22,084 bases of DNA from JBDNJM01 sp041687755. Lineage in GTDB: Bacteria > Planctomycetota > UBA1135 > GCA-002686595. Below, piece by piece: positions 1 through 8,980 of the stretch. The notes beneath the pieces are model-generated. The model ran no database searches, was not told where the DNA came from, and saw only the letters and a list, made by a program, of their open reading frames with translations. The DNA lies in NCBI GenBank assembly GCA_041687755.1, contig JBDNJM010000091.1:1-22084 (forward strand), in the 5' to 3' direction. Each line of letters begins with the position of its first letter. The stretch's first letter is position 1. Made by a program: the position numbers and the translations under genes.

Positions 1-1
1 G

Positions 2-151
2 GCATCCGTCCGGGTCTTCCTCTGCCGCGAGCCCGTCGACTTCCGCAAAGCGCACGACGGCCTGGTGGCAATCGTGCGCGAGAAGCTGGCGGCTGATCCG
101 CTCGACGGGTCGCTCTTCGTCTTTCTGAACCGGCGACGCGAATCGAAGATC
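2..151 (+). pseudogene. IS66-family TnpB (Orf2) fragment, truncated at both ends
   Basis: The frame opening at base 2 reads PVDFRKAHDGLVAIVREKL, then DPLDGSLFVFLNRRRESKI. This matches the core of the IS66 TnpB accessory protein, whose family pattern is D-(M/F)-R-K-x-x-D-G-L followed by L-F-V-F-x-N-R-R-R. The N-terminus lies outside the window. After about base 151 the expected continuation (K-x-L-x-W) is lost and the frame runs into arginine-rich noise, so the gene is broken here by deletion or rearrangement. No IS66 terminal repeat or other IS66 gene is visible. The family call is fairly secure; the exact right edge of the remnant is approximate. Confidence 0.75.
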
Positions 152-662
152 AGACGCTCGCGGTTAGGCGCACGCTCTAGTCTCTGCTTTCGTCGTGGCA
201 ATCACCGCGGGATGGCTCATCACTTCCATCCCGACGGCCAACGGCTCCCGACTGCCTTGCAGGGAAGAACGGCAACGCCTCGACGGCGCCCCAGCCCTCC
301 CCTGAGTTTTCCCCGAGCGCACGCGGGTCGTCCAAACCTGCTGGACGACACCTCTCTACTTGCAGCACGCTCCCCCTCTGATGCTCTAGCCCGCCGAACG
401 CTGCAGCGGCGTCGGGCCGAACTCCTCGTCCTGGGCCGCCGCGGCCGGGCGGTCCGGCCGCTGGCCCACCGGGACGACGGAGAGAGTCGCCAGCGCTGAG
501 CAGGCGACCAGGGCGAGGCTGGAAAGGGACGAGAGCGACTTGGAGGCCAACATAGGCGAACGGGAGGGGTTCAGGGGCGGGAGGGCTTGTGGCGGGGGCG
601 TACGGCTCGAACCCGCCAAAGGCGAGCTGGTCTCGCGCCTCTTCGCGCCAGACTCGATTCGG
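152..662. other. Mostly non-coding stretch between IS66 remnant and metalloprotease gene
   Basis: About 510 bases with no convincing gene apart from a doubtful 55-codon frame on the minus strand (386-553). Open frames here have arginine/proline-rich translations typical of non-coding GC-rich DNA. No tRNA, terminal repeat or clear intrinsic terminator was recognised. It would hold the 3' end of the metalloprotease transcript, which reads leftwards into it. Confidence 0.5.
386..553 (-). CDS. Possible small exported peptide (55 aa), function unknown
   Basis: The minus-strand frame from the ATG at 553 encodes 55 residues. It begins with a Lys followed by a Leu/Ser/Ala-rich hydrophobic stretch (about residues 5-28, including LALVACSAL) resembling a Sec signal or lipobox, then a short polar tail. 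No family is recognised. No Shine-Dalgarno sequence precedes the ATG. It lies 109 bp downstream of the metalloprotease stop on the same strand. It could be a chance frame in GC-rich DNA; only the signal-like N-terminus argues for it. Confidence 0.28.
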   Translation of the reverse strand: MLASKSLSSLSSLALVACSALATLSVVPVGQRPDRPAAAAQDEEFGPTPLQRSAG

Positions 663-3104
663 CTACCCGTTGCATGCGCTGCAGGACCCGATCGGGGGCC
701 CGGGCGGGAGCTGCGGGCTCGAGCTAGCGGTGCGCTGCTGAAGCGGCTCGGTGAAGAACCGCTCGATGGCCTGCTGCTCGAAGCGCTCGAGCGGCCCTCC
801 CCGGACGACGCGACGCTGCTCCAAGACGTTGAACGCCGCGGCGCCGACGCTCGCGGAGACCGCGGGGTCGCTGGCCAGCTCCATCAGGCGCTCTAGGAGA
901 TCTGCGCGCACGGCCGCCCACTCCGGCCCCGAGCTGGGGTCCTTGAGCACCGCGGCCGACACCAGGGACAGCACCTCTCCCGGCGTCGGGGCCCCAAACT
1001 CCGCCGGCAACAGAGCTAGTCGCGTCAGGCGAGCGGCGTCGAACAGCGGATCGAGGATCGCGGCGGCCGCAGCGCGTGACGCGGCGATGCGATCCGGCAG
1101 GAAGCTGAGCGAGGCGAAGCGCTCCCGCCCGGACATTCCGCCCGGCGGCGGCGGTGGTAGAAGCATTGCGATCCGCTCGGGCAGGACCAGCTGGTCCGGA
1201 GTCAGGCTGGAGAACAGCGCCTCGAGGGCGGCGCGCTGATCGGCGGCGCGGACGGGGACCAACGCCGCCGAGTCCGCCTCGCCGCGCACGCGATGGCTGT
1301 ACTCGAAGCCGCCGATACGGCTCGCCGCGGCCTGGGCCTGGTAGCGGTGGGAGAGCCACAGGGGCACGAGCGCCAGCTCGAGCTCCGCCAGCGGACGGCC
1401 CGGGCGCAGGGCCTCGGGGCCGAACCGCCGCAGCGCCGCAGCGCGTACGGCGAGCAGCTCGACGTAGGCCGCGACCGGATCGCGCCCGAGGTCCCAACGA
1501 TGGCTGACCGGGTGCACGCCCGCCGTGGCGTCGGCGTCCGACAAGTAGGCGATGCCGCTGCTTTCCATGGCACTGAGCGTCGCCGCGAGATGCCCGCGCT
1601 CCAGCTCTTCCTTCGGGAGGCTCGGGTTGATCAGGCTGCCGTAGCCGTAGCGGATCGCGAGCGCATCCCAGCGCCCCGGCCCGTCGCGATAGGCCGCGTC
1701 CACGGTCGGCTCCCCGTTCGCCAGGCGCACGCGCGGATGCGGGTAGTCCATCACCGACTCGTCGCCCGACATGGACGCCGCGAAGTTGTGGCGCAGCCCG
1801 AGCGTGTGACCGATCTCGTGCGCGGCCAGCTGACGCACCCGCGCGAGCGCCATCTCGCGCGCCGCCTTGGCCGCCGCCTGGGGCTCGACGCCGTCGGCGT
1901 AGGGCGCGAGCCAGCCCTCGGCCAACAGCACGTCCTGGCGCACGCGCAGCGCGCCTAGGCTCACGTGCCCCTTGAGGATCTCGCCGGTGCGCGGGTCCAC
2001 GAGGCTGTCGCCGTAGCTCCAGCCGCGGGTCGAGCGGAAGACCCACTGGATGACGTTGTAGCGCAGGTCGAGGGGGTCGGCGCCCTCGGGCAGCAGCTCC
2101 ACGCGGAAGGCGCCGGGCAGGCCGGCCTGCTCGAAGGCGGCGCTCCAGTAGCGCGCGCCGTCGAGCAGGGCGCTGCGCACGGGCTCCGGAGCCGCGCGAT
2201 CGACATGGTAGAGGATCTCAGCCCCGGGCTCGAGCCGGTGGCGAGCGATGGCCGAGCGCGCGGTCGGCTCGTCGATCGGGGCGTCGAGCGCGGTCCAGTC
2301 CACGCCGAAGTAGCCGGCGCGTGGGTCGTTCGCTCGGCTCTGATAGTCGCCGAGCTCCGGGAGCCGCGCCAGTCCGTGGCGCACAACGAACGCGGGGCGA
2401 CCGGGCAGGGCCGACGTGGCTCGAAGTTCTGCGCCCGGATTCTCCGAGTGCAGCACGAGGCGCGCTTGGGCCACGACGTTGTCCTCGAAGGCGCGCGCGC
2501 CATCGGGCAGCACGACGGAGTCCTCACGGCTCAGCGTGAAGTCGCCCTGGCCCGCGTCGCCGAGCGTCTTGACCAGCGCGTGCGCGTCCGAGCAGAGGAA
2601 CTCCGTCGCGTCGATCAACCAGCGACCCTCGAACTCGGCTAGCAGCGCAAAACTCGCCAAGACGCCGTCGGCGAACGACTGGCGCGCGCCTGCGCCGCCG
2701 TCGCCCGCCGGGCGCTCCAGGCGCCAGGCGAGGTTGGGCGCAACGAGCTGCACGACCGGTCCCGTGCGCTCGAAGCGCACGACCTGGCGCACGCCCAGCT
2801 GGCCGCGATCGAGGCCGACGTCGTTGCTCCCGAGCCCCTCGACCAGCGCCACGTAGTGCAGCAGGTCGCCCAGCCCCTCGGGCACGCCCAGCAGCAGCTG
2901 CCCCGTCTCCGCGTCCCAGTAGAGGTCGACGAGGCCCGCATGCCGCTGGAGGCCCGCGGTGCGCGCCTCGAAGTCCAGGGCCGGCACCGGCAGCAGCTCC
3001 TGGGCCGCAGCCGCCGCGGGCGTCGCGACGCCTAAGGAGAGCTGCAGGCCGGCCACCGAGAGAAGCAGGAACGAACGGAGACGAGGTTCGGGATCGAGGT
3101 GCAT
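663..3104 (-). CDS. Secreted zinc-dependent metalloprotease (DUF5117/DUF4953-type metzincin)
   Basis: An 813-residue predicted exported peptidase. The N-terminus (ATG at 3104) has a basic start, a hydrophobic core and an Ala-rich cleavage region ending near residue 34, consistent with a Sec signal peptide. The catalytic motif HEIGHTLGLRH at about residues 429-439 fits the metzincin pattern HExxHxxGxxH: three zinc-binding His and the catalytic Glu. The downstream Met-turn SVMDYP (about 450-455) supports this. The preceding region resembles the DUF5117 segment and the rest the DUF4953 segment of large bacterial metalloproteases; length is normal for that group. The frame stays open 57 codons upstream, but those are arginine-rich and the signal peptide only makes sense from 3104. 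It is transcribed divergently from the PHP lipoprotein. Substrate unknown. Confidence 0.87.
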   Translation of the reverse strand: MHLDPEPRLRSFLLLSVAGLQLSLGVATPAAAAAQELLPVPALDFEARTAGLQRHAGLVDLYWDAETGQLLLGVPEGLGDLLHYVALVEGLGSNDVGLDRGQLGVRQVVRFERTGPVVQLVAPNLAWRLERPAGDGGAGARQSFADGVLASFALLAEFEGRWLIDATEFLCSDAHALVKTLGDAGQGDFTLSREDSVVLPDGARAFEDNVVAQARLVLHSENPGAELRATSALPGRPAFVVRHGLARLPELGDYQSRANDPRAGYFGVDWTALDAPIDEPTARSAIARHRLEPGAEILYHVDRAAPEPVRSALLDGARYWSAAFEQAGLPGAFRVELLPEGADPLDLRYNVIQWVFRSTRGWSYGDSLVDPRTGEILKGHVSLGALRVRQDVLLAEGWLAPYADGVEPQAAAKAAREMALARVRQLAAHEIGHTLGLRHNFAASMSGDESVMDYPHPRVRLANGEPTVDAAYRDGPGRWDALAIRYGYGSLINPSLPKEELERGHLAATLSAMESSGIAYLSDADATAGVHPVSHRWDLGRDPVAAYVELLAVRAAALRRFGPEALRPGRPLAELELALVPLWLSHRYQAQAAASRIGGFEYSHRVRGEADSAALVPVRAADQRAALEALFSSLTPDQLVLPERIAMLLPPPPPGGMSGRERFASLSFLPDRIAASRAAAAAILDPLFDAARLTRLALLPAEFGAPTPGEVLSLVSAAVLKDPSSGPEWAAVRADLLERLMELASDPAVSASVGAAAFNVLEQRRVVRGGPLERFEQQAIERFFTEPLQQRTASSSPQLPPGPPIGSCSACNG

Positions 3105-3346
3105 GCCCCAGTTTCTAGGTGGCCGACGGCCAGATCCACAGCTCGTGTCCGACTTCGTTCCCCGGCTCGCTCCCGCCCCCGGCCGCGCCCGGGGTCCTGC
3201 CGAGGGTCCCCGGACCACCGACCGCCATTGGCGCCCCCCAACCCGGGGCCACGACGCTCTCCCGATCTGCCCCAACCCCGCTCGGCCTCGAGCCTGCGCT
3301 CGCTAACCTAGCCGGCTGCTCCTCTTCTCCTCCGCTCCGCCCTCCC
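3105..3346. promoter_or_regulatory. Divergent intergenic region between metalloprotease and PHP lipoprotein genes
   Basis: This 242-bp gap lies between two divergently transcribed genes for exported proteins, so it must hold promoters for both. No consensus -35/-10 pair was identified with confidence. TAACCT near 3304, within an otherwise GC-rich tract, is a possible -10 for the plus-strand gene. Both genes have upstream in-frame extensions across this gap, but their compositions are not protein-like. Confidence 0.4.
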
Positions 3347-5425
3347 ATGCACCTTCGAAGCACGCTGCCCGCCCTGTTCCTGTTCGCGCTGACCGCCTGC
3401 GGTCCGGAATCCGAACGGCCCGAGCGTCCCGCGACCGACGCGCCCGCGGACACCGCCCTGGCGGCGACCGGCGACGATCCGCTCGAAGAGCTCATCGCGC
3501 GCCTGGGTGAGCTGCCCGACAGCGCCAAGCCGAACATCGCGGCCGCGATGCTTGAGAGCGTGGAGTCGGTTCCGACCGCCGCCGACCAGGGCGGTTCGGT
3601 CGAGTTCCTGTGGGACGGCGAGCGCGATGCAGCGGGCGTGCCGACGGTCGCGCGCGAGTCAAACCATGCGTACGCGTTCGAGGTCACCATCGGGCCGGAG
3701 GGCATCGTCACCGGAGGCAGCCTGTACCTGCAGATCTCGCCCTTCTGGGAGTGGACCACTCCCCAGGCGGAGGTCGAGTCCATGGCCGGCTACACGACCG
3801 CCGAGACCGACGGCGAGGGCGTCGAACTCAGCGCCAGCACCGTCGATCGCCAGTTGATCGAGTTCCGCGTGGGCGGCGCGCCGCTGCCGGGCGGCTCGAC
3901 CGTACGCCTGACCTACGGTGCGGGTCCTCAGAACAAGGGCGACGCCCGCAGCGACCGCTTTGCGGAGCTCGCGCCCGCGTTCTACTTCGCCATCGACGGC
4001 GACGGCGACGGCCGGCGCCGCATCCTGCCCGACCCGCCGCTGCTGCGCGTCGCGCCGGGCCCGCCCGCCCAGGTGATCGCGACCCTGACCAGCACCGCGC
4101 GCGTCGGCGAGACCGTGCGCCTCAACCTCGCCGTGCTCGACGTGGCCGGCAACTCAGGGCCGGAGTTCGACGGCATCGTCGAGCTGACCTCGACGCCTGA
4201 GGGCCTCGAGATCCCCGCACAGGTCGAGTTGCGCAGCGGCGACGGCGCCACCGCCGAGCTCGAGTTCACCGTCCCCGAGACCGGCACCTATCGCATCACG
4301 GCCAAGGCGAGCATCGCCGACCCGATTCTAGAGGGCGACTTCCTGCCGCTTCCGCGCGGCACCTCCACCTCGAACCCGCTGCGCGTCAGCCGCGCGCCGC
4401 GCCTCATTTGGGTCGACCTGCACGGGCACACTGCCCTCTCGGATGGAACGGGCACGCCCGAGGACTACTACCGCTACGCCCGCGACGTGGCTGGACTCGA
4501 CGCGGTCGCGCTCACCGACCACGACGCGTGGGGGCTGGAACCGCTTCAGCAGCACCCCGAGCTGTGGCAGCGCATCGTGGACGCCGCAGCCGCCGCCAAC
4601 GAGCCCGGGCGCTTCGTCGCGCTCCCCGGCTACGAGTGGACGTCCTGGATCTTCGGCCACCGCCACGTGGTGCACTTCGGCGACAACACGCCGCTGTTCT
4701 CCTCCCTGGCGCCCGACAGCGACACCCCGGAGGAGCTGTGGGCCGCGCTCGACGGGCTCGACTCCCTCTCGATCCCCCACCACCCCGGCGGCGGTCCGAT
4801 CGCGGTGGACTGGGACCACTCCCCGCCCGCGGACATCGAGCCGCTCGCCGAGGTGATGAGCGTGCACGGTTCGTCCGTCGCCCCCTTCGCCCCGCGCCGC
4901 ATCTACTCCGCGCGGCCCGGGCACTACGCCCTCGACGCGCTGACCAAAGGCCATCGCTACGGCTTCCTCGGCAGCGGCGACAGCCACGACGGGCACCCCG
5001 GCCTGCCCCAGCTGGCGGCGCCCCACGGCGGCCTGGCCGCGGTCATGTGCGAAGACCTAACGGCTGCCTCCCTCCTGGAGGCCCTGCGCCAGCGCCGCGT
5101 CTATGCCACGACCGGCGCGCGCATCCTGCTGCGCGCGAACCTCGAAGGCTCACCGATGGGCTCGACTCTGCTGCGCTCGGCGCTCCCCGAGGAGCCCTCC
5201 CTGTTGGTCGAACTCATCGGCACGGCCGGCATCGACAACGTCCAGCTCGTCACTCCCGCCGGCCAGATCCTGATCCACGACGGCCTGGCCGAGGGCGTTC
5301 CGGAAGACGAGCTCCGCGGAGCCCTTCCAATGCCCGCCCTCGAGGACTCCGTCAACTGGTTCTACCTCCAGGTCGAACAGGTGGACGGTGAGGTCGCCTG
5401 GAGCAGCCCGTTCTTCCTCGATTGA
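3347..5425 (+). CDS. PHP-domain (DUF3604-like) lipoprotein, putative metal-dependent hydrolase
   Basis: A 692-residue lipoprotein. The ATG at 3347 is followed by a hydrophobic signal and lipobox L-T-A-C with Cys18, so the protein is probably membrane-anchored. Residues about 30-340 look like a beta-rich accessory region. The PHP metal-binding fold starts with DLHGHTALSDG (about 357), then LTDHD (389-393), HHPGGG and GDSHDG (about 544-549), the usual scattered His/Asp ligands of PHP phosphoesterase-like enzymes. The C-terminal ~90 residues resemble the beta domain that often follows PHP in DUF3604 proteins. An in-frame extension back to 3119 lacks protein-like composition and would bury the lipobox. 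The stop is 21 bp from the stop of the convergent transporter gene. Substrate is not predictable; phosphoesterase activity is inferred from fold only. Confidence 0.83.
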   Translation: MHLRSTLPALFLFALTACGPESERPERPATDAPADTALAATGDDPLEELIARLGELPDSAKPNIAAAMLESVESVPTAADQGGSVEFLWDGERDAAGVPTVARESNHAYAFEVTIGPEGIVTGGSLYLQISPFWEWTTPQAEVESMAGYTTAETDGEGVELSASTVDRQLIEFRVGGAPLPGGSTVRLTYGAGPQNKGDARSDRFAELAPAFYFAIDGDGDGRRRILPDPPLLRVAPGPPAQVIATLTSTARVGETVRLNLAVLDVAGNSGPEFDGIVELTSTPEGLEIPAQVELRSGDGATAELEFTVPETGTYRITAKASIADPILEGDFLPLPRGTSTSNPLRVSRAPRLIWVDLHGHTALSDGTGTPEDYYRYARDVAGLDAVALTDHDAWGLEPLQQHPELWQRIVDAAAAANEPGRFVALPGYEWTSWIFGHRHVVHFGDNTPLFSSLAPDSDTPEELWAALDGLDSLSIPHHPGGGPIAVDWDHSPPADIEPLAEVMSVHGSSVAPFAPRRIYSARPGHYALDALTKGHRYGFLGSGDSHDGHPGLPQLAAPHGGLAAVMCEDLTAASLLEALRQRRVYATTGARILLRANLEGSPMGSTLLRSALPEEPSLLVELIGTAGIDNVQLVTPAGQILIHDGLAEGVPEDELRGALPMPALEDSVNWFYLQVEQVDGEVAWSSPFFLD

Positions 5426-5446
5426 CCCCTCTGGCGCGGACGCCGC

Positions 5447-6817
5447 TCAGCCGGCCTTCAGCTCGGCCTCGAGAGCGATCCGCCGCCCCTGGGCGACGTT
5501 GACCCTGGAGAGCACGATCAGGCCGAGCACGAAGAACGGCAGGATGGTGAGGATCGCCATTTCGGTGCGCCCTTCCGGCAGCACCGAGACCGCGAGGAAG
5601 AACAGGGCCGGGCCCGCGATGCCGGCGAACTTCTCGAGCACGCCAAACAGAGCGAAAAACTCGCCCGACTTCTGCTTGGGGATCATGCTCGCGAACAGCG
5701 AGCGCGACAGGGCCTGGGTGCCGCCTTGGACCATTCCAACGGCGACAGCCAGGGCGATGAAGTGGGCTTCAGTGCTCATCCAGAACGCCAGCACCGTGAT
5801 GCCGATGTACAGCGTGACGCCGATAGAGATGGCGCACTTGATGCCGACCTTCGCCGACAGCCGCGCGAACAGGATCGCGAACGGCACGCCGACGAATTGG
5901 ACCGCGAGGATGGCCCCGATGGTCACGGTCGGGTCGAACTTGCGGCTGGCCGCGAGGTAGGCCGCCATCCGGATGATCGTGGAGATCCCGTCGTTGTAGA
6001 GCAGGAACGCGATCATCATCAGGAACGCGTTGCGGAACCCGCGCAGATCGCGCAGCGTGCCCTTCATGCGTCGGAAAGCCACCGCCAGCGCGGCCTCACC
6101 GGGCTGCTCGTGCGGGTCCAGCGCGCGCGGCGGCTCGGGCACGTTACGCAGCAGCGGGATTGAGAACAGGCCCCACCATATCGCCACGCTGAGCAGCGCC
6201 AGCCGAACGGGGAAGGTGCCCGCGCTCGAGGTCTTGTCGGTGGCTTCGGCGGCCGCGTTCATCCCGAACAGCTCGGGCTTCATCATCCAGGCCAGCTGCA
6301 CGCACAGCAGCAGGCCGCCGCCCAGGTAACCGAGCGCGTAGCCGCTGGTCGAGAGCGCATCCTGCCTACCCGGCGGCGACACGTGCGGCAGCAGCGAGTC
6401 GTAGAACACGAAGCTGCCGGCCGCGCCAATGTTCGCCAGGCCGAACAGGGTCAGGGCCATGTACACGTCGCCGCGCCCAACGAAGAACAGCCCTGCCGTG
6501 GAGCCGAGCGCGAGCACCAGGAAGCAGGCGAGCAGCCGCTTCCGAACCCCGCGGTAGTCGCCGAGCGCGCCCAGCAGCGGCGCCACGAGCGCGATGGCGA
6601 CGAGCGAGAGCGTCGTGGCGAGGCTGTAGCCCTGGTCCGCGGCCCTGGATGGAAGGTCGTGCGCGATCACGTTCCTGTAGTAGATCGGGAACACGGCCGC
6701 GATGACCGTCGTGACGAACGCCGAGTTCGCCCAGTCGTACAGCGCCCAAGCGCGCGTCTCGGGGGTGTGCAGACAGAGCTTCTCGAGGAGCCCGACGCGG
6801 GAGGTGCGCTCAGTCAT
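5447..6817 (-). CDS. MFS transporter, UMF1/Atg22-like family
   Basis: A 456-residue polytopic membrane protein with about 12 hydrophobic segments. The N-terminal signature RAWALYDWANSAFVTTV directly before the first helix is typical of the UMF1 branch of the major facilitator superfamily, related to the yeast vacuolar effluxer Atg22. The loop after helix 2-3 carries GDYRGVRKR, the MFS-type cytoplasmic motif between helices. A mid-protein gap after about residue 210 is the usual central cytoplasmic loop. The ATG at 6817 is preceded closely by a purine tract (GAGGGGGG on the minus strand) that may act as ribosome-binding site; a start 12 codons upstream is possible but has no support. Substrate is unknown for most UMF1 members. 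It lies 199 bp downstream of the cyclase gene, with a strong hairpin between, so it is probably a separate unit. Confidence 0.88.
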   Translation of the reverse strand: MTERTSRVGLLEKLCLHTPETRAWALYDWANSAFVTTVIAAVFPIYYRNVIAHDLPSRAADQGYSLATTLSLVAIALVAPLLGALGDYRGVRKRLLACFLVLALGSTAGLFFVGRGDVYMALTLFGLANIGAAGSFVFYDSLLPHVSPPGRQDALSTSGYALGYLGGGLLLCVQLAWMMKPELFGMNAAAEATDKTSSAGTFPVRLALLSVAIWWGLFSIPLLRNVPEPPRALDPHEQPGEAALAVAFRRMKGTLRDLRGFRNAFLMMIAFLLYNDGISTIIRMAAYLAASRKFDPTVTIGAILAVQFVGVPFAILFARLSAKVGIKCAISIGVTLYIGITVLAFWMSTEAHFIALAVAVGMVQGGTQALSRSLFASMIPKQKSGEFFALFGVLEKFAGIAGPALFFLAVSVLPEGRTEMAILTILPFFVLGLIVLSRVNVAQGRRIALEAELKAG

Positions 6818-6931
6818 ACCCCCCCTCGTACGCGCCCGAACGGAAGGATGCAACAGCGGGTGGGCAGACGCCCCCTTCAGAATCCGACGGCTGGGCCGCT
6901 CGAGCGCTGCGCCTTGACCGCAGCTCCCCTA

Positions 6932-6976
6932 CGCCAGCGGGGCAGCCGCGACCCGAGTCGCAGCCTCCCGCTGGCG
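6932..6976. terminator. Strong composite stem-loop between cyclase and transporter genes (possible terminator)
   Basis: CGCCAGCGGG (6932-6941) pairs perfectly with CCCGCTGGCG (6967-6976). Inside it GCGAC (6948-6952) pairs with GTCGC (6957-6961) around a CCGA loop. The hairpin lies 40 bp past the cyclase stop and about 115 bp before the transporter start, both on the minus strand. No T-run follows on that strand, so it is not a classic intrinsic terminator; it could be a transcript-end or processing structure. Confidence 0.4.
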
Positions 6977-7016
6977 GGCGAAGCTCCTCGAAGAGCTCCG
7001 CTGGTTGCAGTCCGGG

Positions 7017-8963
7017 CTAGGCCGACTTCGCCTGGCCGCCGTCGACGCCACTCAGGTTCACCTGGTTGCGCCCCTTCTGCTTCGAGACGTAGACCGCCTC
7101 GTCCGAGAGCCGTAGCAAGTGGTCGATGTCCGTCACCTCTTCCCCGTTCTCGGCACAGCCGATCGACACGGTCACGCTGCGCTTGAACGTTCCGAACTGA
7201 ACGATGTTCGACTCGACCCGCTTGCGGATCCGCTCACCGATCATCGCCGCCTCGGCCAGGTCCGCTCCCGGACAGATCACGAGGAACTCCTCGCCACCCA
7301 TGCGCGCGGCCATGTCGTTGCGACGCACAGACGTCTTGAGAATGCGCGCTGTCTCGCGCAACACCACGTCGCCCGTGTCGTGGCCGTGGTCGTCGTTCAC
7401 CAACTTGAAGTGGTCAATGTCCAACATCAGGACCGACAGCGGCGTCCCCATCTCGAGGCCCTGGCGCCACTCGCGGCTGAAGTTCTCCATGGCGCAGCGA
7501 CGGTTAGGCAGGTGCGTCAGGAAGTCCGTATTCGCGGCTTCCTTGAGCTGCCGGTTTATCCGCGCCATCGCCAGGGCGTTGCGCTTGTGGATTTCCTGGT
7601 CGCGTTCGACCTGCTCCTGCAGCTTGACCAAGCGGATGCCTGCCCGCAGTCGAGCCATCAGGAGGCGCGGCTTGAACGGCTTGCAGATGTAGTCGTCGAC
7701 GCCGGCGTCGAATGCTTCGAGCACCTGCTCGTCGTCGTCGTGGCCGGTGAGGATCAGCATGTAGATTCGACGACCGAAGCGACTGCGGCGCAGCGCGCGG
7801 CAGAGCTCAACCCCGTCGATGTCCGGCATCTCCCAGTCGGTCACGATCACCTGGGGCCGGACCTTGAGGGTCGTCGCCAGGGCCTCGCGGCCGTTGCGGG
7901 CCGTGTGGACCTCGTGACCCACCTCGGTCAGCATGCGCTCGAGCACGCGCAGCGAGAGCGCATCGTCGTCGACCGCTAGCACCCGAATCCCGGTGGCGTT
8001 CTGATCCAGCGATTCGACCGCCTCGGCCTCCTCCATGCCCTGCCGCTTGGCCAACACGCTGAGCACTTCTTCGGGCTCGCGCCCCGACGCTAGCTCCGCC
8101 GTCGGCAGCTCTAGCATCTCGCCCCACTCGACCCACTGCTCCAGCACGGTGTCGCAGACATCGGCGAGCTTGACGCCCATCACCTCGAGGCGTTGGCGCA
8201 GGTTCGAGAGGTCCTCGAGCAACAGCTGGCTCGGGTTCGCGCCCTGCGTGCACAGGGACGAGATGACGATGCCGTCGCGCACGACGCGCCACAGCTCACG
8301 GGCATACCCGTCAAGCTCGCGGTCGCCCGTCTCGTCCTCGATGAACATCGCGACGTCGCCGAACGCCGCCGGCATACCCCACTCAGCCAAAATGGCCTGG
8401 GCCACTTCGCAGTGGTCGATGTTGAACGTCTCGTTCTCCAGCTCGCGCAGCTTGAGCCGCGGATCTTGGGAGACGCGCTCAAGAATCGCGGCGTACTCGC
8501 CCGGATGGCAGGCTGCCAGGCAGAGGTTGCCGACGCGCGCGAGCAGCGCGATCGTGAACGCCTCGGCCGGCATCGCCAGGCCCAGGCGCTGCGAGAGCTC
8601 CTGGGCGGCGAGCGCGCACGCCAAGGACTTGGACCAGTACGCGTCGTAGTCGAACGCGTCGCAAGCTCCACTGCGGTTGCCCGCGACCAGCGTGAATCCG
8701 AGCGCCACCGAGGTGACCGTCCGTAGACCGAGCCGCATCGCGGCCTCTTTGAGCGAGGCCACGGGCAGGGCGCCGGTGGTTTGCACCGTGCTCGCCAAAC
8801 GCAGGATCTGACCGGTCAGCGCGGGGTCTGTCTGCAGGGTGCTGGTCAGCTCATCGAGCGAGCACTCCTCCTCCTGGGTCAGCGTCAGGATTCGCATCCC
8901 GACGCCTGAGGGTGAAGGCAGCTGGCCGGTCTGCTTCAGCTCCTCGAAATCTTTGCGAATCAT
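7017..8963 (-). CDS. HDOD - receiver - GGDEF protein, diguanylate cyclase
   Basis: A soluble 648-residue signalling protein. Residues about 10-230 form an HDOD domain, with ARVGNL where HD-type relatives have the HD-x-G motif. Residues 326-445 are a response-regulator receiver with acidic cluster D332-D334, phosphoacceptor Asp376 (VTDWEMP), Thr in LILTG and Lys428 (CKPF), all intact. A short helical linker leads to a GGDEF domain (about 475-640) with metal ligands in DIDHF (515-519) and active motif GGEEF at 556-560. RRND (547-550) matches the RxxD product-inhibition site five residues upstream. It should therefore make c-di-GMP from GTP under phosphorylation control. It follows the pseudokinase gene by 58 bp in the same direction, so the two are probably co-transcribed. 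No Shine-Dalgarno sequence precedes the ATG; a C-tract spacer does. Confidence 0.93.
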   Translation of the reverse strand: MIRKDFEELKQTGQLPSPSGVGMRILTLTQEEECSLDELTSTLQTDPALTGQILRLASTVQTTGALPVASLKEAAMRLGLRTVTSVALGFTLVAGNRSGACDAFDYDAYWSKSLACALAAQELSQRLGLAMPAEAFTIALLARVGNLCLAACHPGEYAAILERVSQDPRLKLRELENETFNIDHCEVAQAILAEWGMPAAFGDVAMFIEDETGDRELDGYARELWRVVRDGIVISSLCTQGANPSQLLLEDLSNLRQRLEVMGVKLADVCDTVLEQWVEWGEMLELPTAELASGREPEEVLSVLAKRQGMEEAEAVESLDQNATGIRVLAVDDDALSLRVLERMLTEVGHEVHTARNGREALATTLKVRPQVIVTDWEMPDIDGVELCRALRRSRFGRRIYMLILTGHDDDEQVLEAFDAGVDDYICKPFKPRLLMARLRAGIRLVKLQEQVERDQEIHKRNALAMARINRQLKEAANTDFLTHLPNRRCAMENFSREWRQGLEMGTPLSVLMLDIDHFKLVNDDHGHDTGDVVLRETARILKTSVRRNDMAARMGGEEFLVICPGADLAEAAMIGERIRKRVESNIVQFGTFKRSVTVSIGCAENGEEVTDIDHLLRLSDEAVYVSKQKGRNQVNLSGVDGGQAKSA

Positions 8964-8980
8964 TGGAAGATCGACGCTAT

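Noticed and set aside
600..660. tRNA-like T-arm string (GGGTTCGAGCC on the minus strand)
   Set aside because: The flanking bases do not form a T-stem and there is no acceptor, D-arm or anticodon arm around it.
3105..3275. N-terminal extension of the metalloprotease to an upstream start
   Set aside because: The extra 57 residues are Arg/Gly-rich, and the signal peptide would become internal.
3119..3346. N-terminal extension of the PHP lipoprotein
   Set aside because: Proline-rich, non-conserved-looking sequence that would bury the lipobox.
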